Positions 25,452 to 34,273 of a DNA stretch of 64,000 nucleotides are shown one piece after another. The notes below the pieces were generated by a model, which had not been told where the DNA came from, searched no databases, and saw nothing but the letters and a program-made list of their open reading frames with translations. Made by a program: the position numbers and the translations under genes. How positions within the stretch are numbered: the stretch's first letter is position 1; every line of letters starts with the position of its first letter. This stretch comes from Kineobactrum salinum (GTDB lineage: Bacteria; Pseudomonadota; Gammaproteobacteria; Pseudomonadales; Halieaceae): contig NZ_CP048711.1 in the NCBI RefSeq assembly GCF_010669285.1, forward strand, positions 3,410,001 to 3,474,000, read 5' to 3'.

Positions 25452-27599
25452 TCAGTACCGGAACCTCACGCCTAGCGTGGCGCTGCGGGGTTGGCCAGGT
25501 CGGTATTCCAGGTCTGGCGAGCCGACCTGATTGCTGACATAGGTGGCGTAGCGGCGATCAGTAAGGTTTTGCAGTCGGGCGTACACCTCGATCTGGGGAG
25601 TCAGTTCCAGCTGGCCACGCAGGTTGAGCAACTGGTGGCTGGCGTGGCGGTGGCTGTTCGTCTCGTCGGTGAAATAGCGGCCTAGATATTCCCATTCCAA
25701 TTCGATACGCCAGTGGTTGTCGGGCGCACTGTAGGCCAGGCTGGCATTGCCTACGTCTTCGGGTGCACGGGGAAGGTCGTTACCGGCGAAGTTGCACGTG
25801 TCGGCACCACACACTGCCACGAAATCGCGGTATTCCTGCTGGCTGTGACTCCAGGCGAGCGTGGCGGTCCACTGATCCGTAAGGTGCGCGCGTACGGTCA
25901 GTTCAATGCCCTGGTGCCGGGTCTCTCCACTGTTCACGGTCTGGCGGGTATCGTCGGCGATGAGGCTGACAATGTCGTTCTCGACAAGCATCTGGTAGAA
26001 AGCCAGGTCGTAGTCGACACGGGCACCCAGCTGTCCGCGCAGGCCCAGTTCATTGCTGACCGCTGTGACCGGCTGCAGGTGGGTGGTGTCGGCGACGGCA
26101 CCACTGCGAAACAGCTGCCCAGCGGTGGGGGCGCGAAAGGCATGTCGGTGACTGAAGTAAAGGTTGTGTTGGGTGCTGAAGTCCCAGACCAGGCCCAGCT
26201 TGGGGCTCCACTGCTCGAAGCTGACCTTCTGGCTGTCAGGCCGGTAGTGCCGGGCGGGAAACGGCAGCGGCTCGAATACGCCGATCTCACTGACATCGTT
26301 GGGCAGCCGGTCCCTGTAGTCGATGGCAAAGCGATCGTGACGCAGTCCCGCGCTGAGCCGCAGTGTCGGGTGGGGCTGCCACTCGAGTTGGGTGTAGGGG
26401 GACACCGACAGTTGGTCCGCGGCGTAGTTGTAATTGGTTCTGCCGCTGGGTCTTGCGTCCAGGATCAACGGCCCGCGCCGTTTCAACAGCAGGCGCTGTT
26501 CGCGGTAGGTGGACGGTGTGAAGTCCACATCCACGCCGCTGATCCATTCCAGATCGAACTCGCTGAACCGGTGGCGATAGCGGGCCATCAGCCCGGCGGT
26601 GTGGAATGCCACACGGTATTGATTGGGATCGTAGGAGAGCATCCAAGCAGGCATCAGGTCCATGCTGTTGTCACGCAGGAAGCCGGTCAGGCTCCATAAT
26701 TGGTGTTCGCTGGGTTCCCAGTTCAGTTCACTGGAAAGGCGCCAGGTAGCCACCTCCCGAAAGCCGATATTGCCGTGGAAGTAGTTGCTGGTCGGGCGCT
26801 GCCGATAGTCCTCGGCTTGCAATGGCGAGGCACCGCTTTCCTCGATGCGTGATCCCGCCAGTACCATCTTGGTGGTCAGGGTCGGCGACCACTCGCGATC
26901 CCAACGTGCAGTCAGGGAGGTCCGCCGATAGTCCGTGGCCTCGCGAAAGCTCTGATTGTCCGCGAGGTTCAACTGTAACCCGGCGCGATCCCGCGGCCCG
27001 AGGGGGCCGCTCAGGGAGAGCAGGCCGCGGTAGCGATTGTCCTCGCCAGCTTCCAGCGTGCCGGTCACCTCGCGAGTGTCGCCAGGGGAGCGGGTAATGC
27101 TGTTGATTAGACCGCCGATGGCATCGGAGCCATACAACGCAGAGCCGGGCCCGCGGGTTACCTCGATACGCTGGGCCTGGGCCAGGTCAATTTCGTAGAG
27201 CCCGTTGTGGTTGAAGAATCCGGTGGGTCGCGTGGGTATGCCGTCCTCAAGGAAGAGGTAAACCCCGCCGGTGGTGAGGGGCTGACGTATTGCGGTCATG
27301 TGGCCTTCGCCGCCCAGGTTGTTGACGTGAACCCCGGCCAGCCGGTTGAGGAGCTCTGCCGGGTGGCCAGGCGCGACCTGTTCAATCGTGCTTTGGTCCA
27401 GCACGCCGATCGACTCCGGTAACTCCATCCGACTCCGGGCCTCGCGGGTGGCTGTCACCACGATTTCTTCAAGGCGTGGGCGGTAGCTGGAGTCTGATAA
27501 TGCCCCGGGCTTCGCTGCCAGCGGCGGGAGCGCGGCAGATAGCACAGGTATTGGGACTGTGAGCGACAGCAGCAGGCAAGCTTGCAGGCAGCGTGGCAT
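25452..27599 (-). CDS. TonB-dependent outer-membrane receptor
   Basis: An outer-membrane receptor of about 715 residues. A signal peptide (LQACLLLSLTVPIPVLSA) is followed by a TonB-box-like EEIVVTATRE, a plug domain with the family stretch IEVTRGPGSALYGSDAIGG, and a beta-barrel ending in aromatic VRFRY. I place the start at the ATG at 27599 before the signal peptide; an ATG at 27638 overlapping the multicopper oxidase stop is an alternative. Ligand unknown. Its place between copper enzymes and a PepSY protein suggests uptake of copper or iron complexes (inference). Confidence 0.9.
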   Translation of the reverse strand: MPRCLQACLLLSLTVPIPVLSAALPPLAAKPGALSDSSYRPRLEEIVVTATREARSRMELPESIGVLDQSTIEQVAPGHPAELLNRLAGVHVNNLGGEGHMTAIRQPLTTGGVYLFLEDGIPTRPTGFFNHNGLYEIDLAQAQRIEVTRGPGSALYGSDAIGGLINSITRSPGDTREVTGTLEAGEDNRYRGLLSLSGPLGPRDRAGLQLNLADNQSFREATDYRRTSLTARWDREWSPTLTTKMVLAGSRIEESGASPLQAEDYRQRPTSNYFHGNIGFREVATWRLSSELNWEPSEHQLWSLTGFLRDNSMDLMPAWMLSYDPNQYRVAFHTAGLMARYRHRFSEFDLEWISGVDVDFTPSTYREQRLLLKRRGPLILDARPSGRTNYNYAADQLSVSPYTQLEWQPHPTLRLSAGLRHDRFAIDYRDRLPNDVSEIGVFEPLPFPARHYRPDSQKVSFEQWSPKLGLVWDFSTQHNLYFSHRHAFRAPTAGQLFRSGAVADTTHLQPVTAVSNELGLRGQLGARVDYDLAFYQMLVENDIVSLIADDTRQTVNSGETRHQGIELTVRAHLTDQWTATLAWSHSQQEYRDFVAVCGADTCNFAGNDLPRAPEDVGNASLAYSAPDNHWRIELEWEYLGRYFTDETNSHRHASHQLLNLRGQLELTPQIEVYARLQNLTDRRYATYVSNQVGSPDLEYRPGQPRSATLGVRFRY

Positions 27600-27627
27600 T
27601 AATTGCGCCCCGGGTACGGCAAGAGGT

Positions 27628-28680
27628 TCAATGGCCATGCACAGGCCGTCTCGGGCGCCGTCCGGCATCCGGGTCTTGCCCCTTGAAGGCCTCAATGTCG
27701 TGGAGACCATGCGGCTTGGCCATGGACTCGATCATGTAGAAGTCCCGTTCCACCTCGTGATCCTTCCACATATACCACTCAGGACGCTCCACATCCTGGT
27801 ACTCAATGACCAGCATGGAACCACCGTGGTCCTTGCCATTGTTGGTGGTGTGGTGCTCGATGTGATCGTGAGTCATCCATAGGCCAGGGTTGTCCATCTT
27901 CATGATTACGTCGTAGCGCTCACCCGGTTGCAAGGCGACCACGTCAGCCTCGATGGGCGCTTTCAGGGGCAGGCCATCCTTGTGAGTGACAAGCATGTCG
28001 TGGCCGTGCGTGTGGAAGGAGGTGGGAATGCTGGCGCCGATCAAGCGCAGGCGTAGCACGTCGCCCTCTTTAACCTGCAGTGGATGGGTCATGGGGAAGG
28101 ACTTGCCGTTAATGGAGAAGTAGTTGATGACTTCGCCAGGTTTGCCCCCGGTCCCGTATTCGTTGGCCACCTCGGAATTCCATCCGGAAAACATCAGGAT
28201 GGCGTCCTTGGTGACAGTCTTTTCCACTGGAATGGGGTTTTTCGGCTCGACGATCAACGGCCCCCACATGCCGCGCAGACCGACATGTTCCGATACGTTG
28301 ACGTGGCAGTGGTACCAAAGGGTGCCGGGCTTGTCGACCACGAACTTGTAGGTAAAGCTGTCGCCGGGCTCAATGCCACGTTGGGTGACATCTGGCACGC
28401 CGTCGTGGGGCCAGGTGTTGGTCTGGTAGACGCCGTGCCAGTGAACGGTGTGGTTGAGTGTGGAGTTGTTCTGAACAGTGACTTCCAGTTCGTCTCCCTC
28501 CTTCACGTGGATGAGCGGCCCAGGTACCTGGCCATTAAAGCCCCAGACCTTGGCACTGAAACCGGGCGCGACATCCAGCTCCACTTCGTCAATAGTGAGT
28601 TCGAACTGGCGCAGTTCGGCGAAGCTATTCGCCGCCCCGAGCAGGAGTGCCAATAGTAATGTGAGTGTGTATCTGGTCAT
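27628..28680 (-). CDS. ncgA: Two-domain multicopper oxidase (NcgA-like)
   Basis: A 350-residue exported multicopper oxidase. Copper-site motifs are HTVHWHGVYQ, LWYHCHVNVSEHVGLRGMWG, SFHTHGHDML and MTHDHIEHHTTNNGKDHGG. The signal peptide is YTLTLLLALLLGAANSFA. Two cupredoxin domains and its place with nirK and two cytochromes c match ncgA of the Nitrosomonas ncgABC-nirK operon, where the proteins support nitrite/NO metabolism. Gene order here differs: nirK comes first. gaggttgagaaaca precedes the start. The physiological substrate remains open. Confidence 0.85.
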   Translation of the reverse strand: MTRYTLTLLLALLLGAANSFAELRQFELTIDEVELDVAPGFSAKVWGFNGQVPGPLIHVKEGDELEVTVQNNSTLNHTVHWHGVYQTNTWPHDGVPDVTQRGIEPGDSFTYKFVVDKPGTLWYHCHVNVSEHVGLRGMWGPLIVEPKNPIPVEKTVTKDAILMFSGWNSEVANEYGTGGKPGEVINYFSINGKSFPMTHPLQVKEGDVLRLRLIGASIPTSFHTHGHDMLVTHKDGLPLKAPIEADVVALQPGERYDVIMKMDNPGLWMTHDHIEHHTTNNGKDHGGSMLVIEYQDVERPEWYMWKDHEVERDFYMIESMAKPHGLHDIEAFKGQDPDAGRRPRRPVHGH

Positions 28681-28686
28681 TGTTTC

Positions 28687-29046
28687 TCAACCTCCGGATT
28701 CGCAGCACAGCTGCCGCATATAGCGCACCAGCGCATGGATGTCGTCATCGCTCAGATTGCCGCCCCAGGGCGGCATCAACACCGACTTGTTGATACTCTT
28801 GCCGCCTTCTTTCACCGCTTTGAACAGTTCGGCGTCAGTGCGCGCCGACATCTCGCCCTGGTCGCGATGGTTGCGGGGTTGCACTGACATGGCGGGAACG
28901 TTCACGCCATCACCGTTACCTGTCACGCCGTGGCACTGGGTGCAGTAGATGGTGTACAGGTTTTCGCCATGCTCGATGTCATCCGCCAGGGCGGGCAGGC
29001 TGCCCGCCAGCAACAGGCTGGCCAGCAGAGTTGCTGAATAGTTCAT
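28687..29046 (-). CDS. Monohaem c-type cytochrome (Ncg-like)
   Basis: A 119-residue periplasmic cytochrome. The signal peptide is SATLLASLLLAGSLPALA. The haem site CTQCH comes at about residue 35, and MPPWGGNLSDDDIHALVRYM at the C-terminus supplies the methionine ligand region. It probably carries electrons between the respiratory chain and NirK or the multicopper oxidase. The start overlaps the diheme cytochrome gene by four bases (ATGA). It corresponds to one of ncgB/ncgC in Nitrosomonas. Confidence 0.87.
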   Translation of the reverse strand: MNYSATLLASLLLAGSLPALADDIEHGENLYTIYCTQCHGVTGNGDGVNVPAMSVQPRNHRDQGEMSARTDAELFKAVKEGGKSINKSVLMPPWGGNLSDDDIHALVRYMRQLCCESGG

Positions 29047-29741
29047 GGCGCTTCCTCCCCGATCAGTTTCAGGTAGTTGGCGAGCCGCTCCACGGCGCTG
29101 TCGTTCAGGCCCGTCTTGGGCATTAAAGTGTGGGGGTCCCAGGCAGCCGGGTCGGCGATGAAGGATGCAATGAACCCGGGCTGTAGCCGCTGCCACGCGG
29201 TATACAGCTCGGGGCCGGACAGGCCGCCATAACCGGGGCCGTCACTGTGGCAGGCATCGCAGCCGTTGAACTTGGTGAAATTCAGCTCGCCCATGCGGCG
29301 CGCGACGGAGCCGGGCTCATAGGAAGTGGCGGCAATCAGCTCGTCGTGGGGGCGCAGCGCCATCAGGTAGTCAGCAGCTTTCTTCGCCTGGTTGGCGTCC
29401 AGCACCAGATGCTCCTCCAGATTAGCTGGGTCAATCAGGTCTCCCTCTTCGCTGGGTACAACGGCCCCCGGGGGGAACACCCCGGCCGGGCGGATACGTA
29501 CCGGGTCCTGGAGCCAGCTTTCCAGCCAGCCGGCGTGGAACTTGTTACCGGCGTAGTACAGTGGCGGTCCCTTGCGGGTCAGTCGCTCCGCATGCCCCAG
29601 TGCGGGGTAATCAGGCTGCTCCAGCGCGTGGCAGCTGCCGCATTCGGACTGCAGCCACTGTCCGGTGTCTGCCAGAGCGCCGGGAGAGGGCTGTAACAGC
29701 CCACCCGTCAGCAGCAGTCCGGCGAGAAGTTTTAGTCGCAT
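29043..29741 (-). CDS. Dihaem c-type cytochrome (Ncg-like)
   Basis: A 232-residue periplasmic protein with two haem sites, CGSCH near residue 34 and CDACH near residue 161, and a signal peptide (LLAGLLLTGGLLQPSPGALA). The second domain ends with the methionine-containing HTLMPKTGLNDSAVERLANYL. It lies 13 bases after nirK and overlaps the monohaem cytochrome gene, so the four genes form one unit. It likely donates electrons to NirK; partner choice is inferred from context. Confidence 0.87.
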   Translation of the reverse strand: MRLKLLAGLLLTGGLLQPSPGALADTGQWLQSECGSCHALEQPDYPALGHAERLTRKGPPLYYAGNKFHAGWLESWLQDPVRIRPAGVFPPGAVVPSEEGDLIDPANLEEHLVLDANQAKKAADYLMALRPHDELIAATSYEPGSVARRMGELNFTKFNGCDACHSDGPGYGGLSGPELYTAWQRLQPGFIASFIADPAAWDPHTLMPKTGLNDSAVERLANYLKLIGEEAP

Positions 29742-29754
29742 CTTCCGCCTCCTT

Positions 29755-30693
29755 TCAGCGCAACAGCTGCTGATCGCCGCGGCCCTTCTTCGGGTCGGCA
29801 TCCGCATGGTTCATCAGTACCGAGATGGCGCCATTCAGGGCGTGCTTCATGCGGTGATCAACCAGGGCGTTGTTGGTGGGCCGGTCTGCAGGACTAACGA
29901 TGTCCAGAGTCAGACCGTGAGCCGGCGGCACTTCCACGGTCTGCAAGCCCCAGGCCACGTTTTTCGGGTTGCCGTTGTCCCAGACCTGCTCCCAGATCCC
30001 GGCGATTGGATGGAAGGCAGCGGCTTCATTGATCATGGCGTTGACGAAGTGGATGCGCACACGCTCGCCGGGGCGGCTTTCCAAAGTCTGGCTGGCGTTG
30101 GGATCGTGCACCGGGTCGTAGTGGAACTGTCTGCCGTTCACCAGTGCGCCTTTCCAGCCGTTGCCCATTTTCATGTCATCGGCGGAGGTACCCGGTGCGA
30201 ACAGGTCGCCCTGCACTAACACATACTCGCGATCTGCCTTGGGAAAGTTTTCGCTGTAGCCCTCTGCGGGGTCGACGATGATTACACCGTACATGCCGCG
30301 TGCAATGTGCTCGGCCATGGAATCGGAGCCGCAGTGGTAGATAAAGACACCCGGGTATTCCGCTTTGAAAGTGAATTGCTTGGTCTGGCCCGGCTTGATG
30401 GACTCGAATTCATCGAGTACATCGGCCCGCGCTGCGTGGAAGTCCATGGAGTGACTCTGCTCGTTGTCGGCGTGGTTAAGCAGGGTGAAGTCCACTACAT
30501 CTCCCTGTTTGACCCGAACCAGGGGGCCGGGGATCGTACCGTTGTAGGTCCACATGGCCTGTTTGGTGCCGGCGTTGTCGACCACGACGTCGACTTCCTT
30601 GACGGTCATGTCCACCTTGATGGTTTCCGCCAGCAGGACTGGGGAGGCGCAGATTGCACTGGCGAGGGTGAGGCTGGTCAGTAATGATTTCAC
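29755..30693 (-). CDS. nirK: Copper nitrite reductase, Nitrosomonas type
   Basis: A 312-residue periplasmic copper nitrite reductase, reducing nitrite to NO. Type-1 copper ligands are seen in HSMDFHAA (His), YHCGSDSMAEH (Cys, His) and ARGM (Met). Type-2 ligands and catalytic residues are the Asp and His of MDFH, His of YHC, the His of AFHPIAGIW and the His of LVDHRM. The sequence resembles the short blue NirK of ammonia oxidisers more than the Alcaligenes type. The start is GTG at 30693 with aaggag upstream. A sigma-54 promoter and the divergent norR gene point to NO-induced expression. Confidence 0.9.
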   Translation of the reverse strand: MKSLLTSLTLASAICASPVLLAETIKVDMTVKEVDVVVDNAGTKQAMWTYNGTIPGPLVRVKQGDVVDFTLLNHADNEQSHSMDFHAARADVLDEFESIKPGQTKQFTFKAEYPGVFIYHCGSDSMAEHIARGMYGVIIVDPAEGYSENFPKADREYVLVQGDLFAPGTSADDMKMGNGWKGALVNGRQFHYDPVHDPNASQTLESRPGERVRIHFVNAMINEAAAFHPIAGIWEQVWDNGNPKNVAWGLQTVEVPPAHGLTLDIVSPADRPTNNALVDHRMKHALNGAISVLMNHADADPKKGRGDQQLLR

Positions 30694-30743
30694 GGTGATC
30701 TCCTTGGTTGCCGCTTCTGATTGATGCTTGGCGGTTATTCCAT

Positions 30744-30760
30744 AGCGAGAATCGTGCCAA
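30744..30760 (-). promoter_or_regulatory. Sigma-54 promoter of the nirK operon
   Basis: Read on the minus strand, TTGGCACGATTCTCGCT matches the -24/-12 consensus (TTGGCACG-n-TTGCW): GG and GC are twelve bases apart. Transcription would start near 30733, about 40 bases before the nirK GTG. NorR acts with sigma-54, and its gene is divergent, so the fit is good. Confidence 0.75.
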
Positions 30761-30764
30761 TAAA

Positions 30765-30839
30765 AATATCTTTGATATTCAGCAGGATACAGATATACAA
30801 TGTTATTCAGACACCACGATAAACGTGTGTAAATAACAT
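30765..30839. promoter_or_regulatory. Probable NorR binding region
   Basis: Two dyads lie upstream of the sigma-54 promoter: AATATC-ttt-GATATT (30765-30779), and ATGTTATT (30800-30807) with AATAACAT (30832-30839). ACAC/GTGT arms are nested in the second. Enhancer sites for NorR, and perhaps an IHF bend, are expected here. The exact motif assignment is uncertain. Confidence 0.45.
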
Positions 30840-30851
30840 GGTAGAGACGTT

Positions 30852-32392
30852 ATGACAGCACCCCCTGCTTTTGCCGACCTGGCTGAAATTGTGGCAGATC
30901 TGTCGCAATCAATGCCCCGGGAGACCCGTTTCCAGCGTTTGCTGGAGGTTGTTCGGCGAAACTTTCCCTGCGACGCCATCGCCCTTTTGGAGCGGGAAGG
31001 AGGGCAGTTGATTCCACGGGCGGCCCAGGGACTCAGTCCGGACGCACTTGGGCGTCGTTTTGTTATTCAGAACCATCCGCGTCTGGCTCAATTGCTGGAT
31101 AGCCGCAAGCCGGTTCGCTTCGCCGCCGACTCTCAACTGCCCGACCCCTATGACGGTTTGATCGACAACGCTGAGGACCATCTCTACGTGCACGACTGCA
31201 TGGGTGCCGCACTTTATATCGACGATACCCCTGGGGTGTGGTTACCCTGGATGCTCTCGACCCAAATGCGTTCGATGATTTCGATCTCGATGTGTTGCAG
31301 GCTTTTCTCAGTGTCGCATCTGCGACAGTGAGAGCGGCGAGCTGGATCCAGCGCCTTGAGGAACAGCTGGAGCGGCGCAAGAAAATCCTCCTCAGCCAAT
31401 CCGTGCATCGGGCTACCACGGACATCATCGCAGAGAGCCAGCAAATGACACAGCTGATCAATGAGACACAAACCGTGGCGGCCTCAGATCTGACCGTTCT
31501 GATTACGGGTGAGACCGGTGTTGGCAAGGAGTTGATTGCGAACTACGTGCACCATCACTCGACTCGGGCCAATGAGCCGATGGTCTATGTCAACTGTGCT
31601 GCCTTGCCAGAGTCTCTGGCCGAAAGTGAACTGTTCGGTCACGTGAAAGGGGCGTTCTCTGGCGCAACCGAAAATCGCACAGGCAAGTTCGAGTTGGCCC
31701 ACGAAGGTACGCTGTTTCTGGACGAAGTCGGTGAGCTGCCGATTACCGTGCAATCCAAGCTACTGCGTGCGCTGCAGAATGGGGAAATACAGCGAGTCGG
31801 TAGTGACGGGCACCACCGGGTGGATGTCCGCCTCATTGCTGCGACCAATCGGGACCTGAAAAAGGAGGTCGTCGAAGGACGCTTTCGCCCGGACCTGTAT
31901 CACCGCTTGAGTGTCTATCCCCTGGTGGTGCCACCGTTACGGGATCGTCCCGCGGATATCCTGCCCTTGGCCGGTTTTTTCCTGGAGCGGGACCAACACC
32001 GTATGGGGGTACGTGGTGTGCGCCTGACCCATGTCGCCAAGCGCTGGCTGAGCGGTTTCGCATGGCCGGGTAACGTGCGGGAGCTGGAGCACACACTCTC
32101 CCGAGCGGTGATTCGCGCCCTGAGCGATGGGCAAGATTCCACTCAGATAATCGAGCTGGATGTGTCGCATTTCGGTGCGGAAGCGGTGCCAAGCGGTTCC
32201 ACTCTGCACCCTGCCACGCCTGTTGAGCCCCCTATTGATGTGCCGTTGAACGAGGCCGTCGACGACTACAAGCGCCGGCTGATCCTGGCCCGGCTGAAGC
32301 GTTTTGAGGGTAACAAGGCGGCCACTGCGCGCTCTTTTGGGATCGACCGCGGCAATTTCGTACGTCAGCTGCAGCGGCTGGATATCAGCTGA
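30852..32392 (+). CDS. norR: NorR-type sigma-54 NO-responsive activator, frameshifted
   Basis: The N-terminal GAF domain runs from 30852 to about 31230 (CDAIALLEREGGQLIP; YVHDCMGAALYIDD). One base is missing in CCCC at 31228-31231; the frame then continues with GVVTLDALDPNAFDD. The AAA+ domain follows with Walker A GETGVGKE, the sigma-54 contact loop GAFSGA (GAFTGA in most members), FLDEVGELP and a C-terminal Fis-type HTH (GNKAATARSFGIDRGN). Restoring one base gives a full protein of about 513 residues. It could be a real loss of function or a sequencing error. Confidence 0.8.
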
Positions 32393-32912
32393 CGTTGTTG
32401 CTCGCGGAGGTCTCGTCGGGGCTGGCGCTGCCACCGGCTTCCAGCGCCGCGTCCAGTGCAGCGATGTTGCGCTCGTGGTCCCGAAGCATGGGGGTCAGCT
32501 GCATCAATACTGCTTCCTGGGGAATCTTCGGAAGTGCCTCGGTGATTTTTCTCGCAACCCAACGCTGGCCGCGGTTGAGAAACTGCAGCCTGGCAGTGAA
32601 GTCGTGGATCTCCATGCACTTTTCGACAAAGTCACCGACTTCTTGGTCGGGTGCGGCTCCGATGCTGCGCATGGCATGCATTAGCCGCTTACAGGAGGCC
32701 ACCTCATCGTCATGAATGGCGACAAGCAGCTGCCGCTGTACTTCGGTTACGGCGTCAACGAGAGACAGTGTGCAGACACGTGCGCCAGCGCGCTCTGCAT
32801 GGAGCAAGCTGAGGAGCAACTCTTGTATCTCACCAAGGGTCAGAAACCCGTTATAGGCGGGATCGGTGTCGGGCAAGCCGCAGGGGCTAGAGTTCGGGGG
32901 CGAGTTGGTCAT
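32385..32912 (-). CDS. DUF6306 family helical protein
   Basis: A 175-residue protein with a ferritin-like helical core: IQELLLSLLHAERAGARVCTLSL at the start matches DUF6306 as I know it. Further helices are RQLLVAIHDDEVASCKRLMHA and AVLMQLTPMLRDHERNIAALD. Function unknown; carboxylates and histidines could bind iron. Its 3' end overlaps the norR stop by eight bases in convergent orientation. It starts two bases after the RidA stop and so ends the MOSC-RidA-DUF6306 operon. Confidence 0.75.
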   Translation of the reverse strand: MTNSPPNSSPCGLPDTDPAYNGFLTLGEIQELLLSLLHAERAGARVCTLSLVDAVTEVQRQLLVAIHDDEVASCKRLMHAMRSIGAAPDQEVGDFVEKCMEIHDFTARLQFLNRGQRWVARKITEALPKIPQEAVLMQLTPMLRDHERNIAALDAALEAGGSASPDETSASNNVS

Positions 32913-32914
32913 GC

Positions 32915-33373
32915 TTAGCCTCCTGACCCTTGCGTAGCAACGTATTTAGTTGTCTGTTCGGATTCTGTAGGGTTTCCGAGCGCTGCAATTGCAGATATTT
33001 CGATCAACATTTCTGGATAAGCCAGCTGGGTGACACCTACCAGGGTGGAGGCGTTGGGCGGGAAGGGTTCGCCATCGAGTGCCTGGCCCATTGCCTTAAC
33101 TAGCGTCTCGGTCTTTTCCGGGGTCAGGTCGACAATGTAGATTGTGCTTGAGACGACCTTTTGCGGTGTGGCGCCGACCGCCTGCAGGGCGACACGCGGA
33201 TTGCTGAATGCTTGCAGGGCCTGTGTGAACAGGTCTCCTCGGCCAACCAGCTGAAATTCCTCATCGTAGGCGCCCTGGCCAGCGATGTAGGCGGTGCGGC
33301 CAGTGGCCACCACAACATGGCTCATGCCCTGTACCTGAAAAAGTCCGCTGGGCTGTATATGTTCGATACTCAT
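32915..33373 (-). CDS. RidA family protein
   Basis: A 152-residue member of the RidA/YjgF/UK114 family, which hydrolyse reactive enamine/imine intermediates. Family segments are HVVVATGRTAYIAGQGAYDE, YIVDLTPEKTETL and PPNASTLVGVTQLAYPEMLI with the conserved C-terminal EISAIAAL. The typical arginine before the catalytic pocket (often TRPPR or SRAT) is not seen (NASTLV instead), so it is a more distant RidA-like subgroup. It lies between the MOSC and DUF6306 genes. Confidence 0.85.
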   Translation of the reverse strand: MSIEHIQPSGLFQVQGMSHVVVATGRTAYIAGQGAYDEEFQLVGRGDLFTQALQAFSNPRVALQAVGATPQKVVSSTIYIVDLTPEKTETLVKAMGQALDGEPFPPNASTLVGVTQLAYPEMLIEISAIAALGNPTESEQTTKYVATQGSGG

Positions 33374-33385
33374 TGGAATCCCTTG

Positions 33386-34273
33386 TTATGGTTGTAGCAA
33401 TTGCACCGGGTCACCGACTTTTATAGTGCCGGGCTCGATGACCCTGACGTTGACGCCCAGATTGCGATCTACATGTTCCGCCATGGCCCTGGGGAGGCCC
33501 TTTTCCTCTCGCAGGTCGAAGCCCGGCTGCGCACGGCCCGGCATTGAGCAGCGCGATGTCGGCGAATTGACTTGCAGGGCGACTCCCCCGATTTTCAGCG
33601 TAGCACCGACCCACCCCTGTTCGGTTGTCGCGCAGCTGGGTGAAATCATTTCCAGCAGGATATTGGGGCGAAACCGACGAACGTCCGCGTCAAGCCTGCA
33701 CGCGTTTTCGAGGAACTGCAGTGAGTCCGTGGTCAGTACATGCACTGGGAAGGCATCGTAAAGAAAACCCGGTGGTGTGGCATTGAACTGTAGTGCTGCG
33801 GCCACGTCCTCGTCAAACGCAGCGAAGTGCGGAAGAGGTTCGTTGGGGTCCAGACCTAGCTCTCGAGCGATCTGTTGCTCGGTGCGCGCATTTGGCAGCG
33901 CGTAAAAGGCACTATCAGAAAGGGGTGCTCTCGGTTTCAGCTGCGCGGGGGTGCCCAGCCAGTGGCTCAGCCAATCATCGCAGGCTGTTGAATCGCTACT
34001 TTCGTAGACACTGCCATCGTGGGCCGTCAGTCGTACTGGCGCAACGGCGTTGCCATAATCCTCCAGGGATGACGGAGCCAGGTATTCAGCGCGCAGCTCC
34101 AGCAAACGCGGCCATTGCTTGGCGCTGCGTATGATCGGGGCGATGGGATCGTACACTGACCAGTGGCGATCACCGCAGACGCCGCCCGCGCCGATGAGGG
34201 CGCTGTTCAGGCTCTCGCCGCCACAGCTCTTCACCGGATAACGCCAGAGTTCCTTTACAATCGCGATCCTCAT
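33386..34273 (-). CDS. MOSC-domain protein
   Basis: A 295-residue protein with an N-terminal beta-barrel domain (VKELWRYPVKSCGGESL) and a C-terminal MOSC domain. The conserved cysteine-bearing segment reads VNSPTSRCSMPG. MOSC proteins handle molybdenum-cofactor sulfuration or form the mARC-like group that reduces N-hydroxylated substrates and can reduce nitrite. In this cluster a nitrite/NO-linked role is possible but unproven. It heads a three-gene operon with RidA and DUF6306. Confidence 0.87.
   Translation of the reverse strand: MRIAIVKELWRYPVKSCGGESLNSALIGAGGVCGDRHWSVYDPIAPIIRSAKQWPRLLELRAEYLAPSSLEDYGNAVAPVRLTAHDGSVYESSDSTACDDWLSHWLGTPAQLKPRAPLSDSAFYALPNARTEQQIARELGLDPNEPLPHFAAFDEDVAAALQFNATPPGFLYDAFPVHVLTTDSLQFLENACRLDADVRRFRPNILLEMISPSCATTEQGWVGATLKIGGVALQVNSPTSRCSMPGRAQPGFDLREEKGLPRAMAEHVDRNLGVNVRVIEPGTIKVGDPVQLLQP

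Noticed and set aside
25713-26699. 328-codon + strand frame opposite the TonB receptor
   Set aside because: Antisense shadow of a clearly coding gene with strong codon bias; no family character and no ribosome binding site.
29755-30693. Loss of the catalytic His255 in NirK
   Set aside because: On closer alignment the first His of AFHPIAGIW takes that place; only the later His (260 position) differs, as in Nitrosomonas-type NirK.
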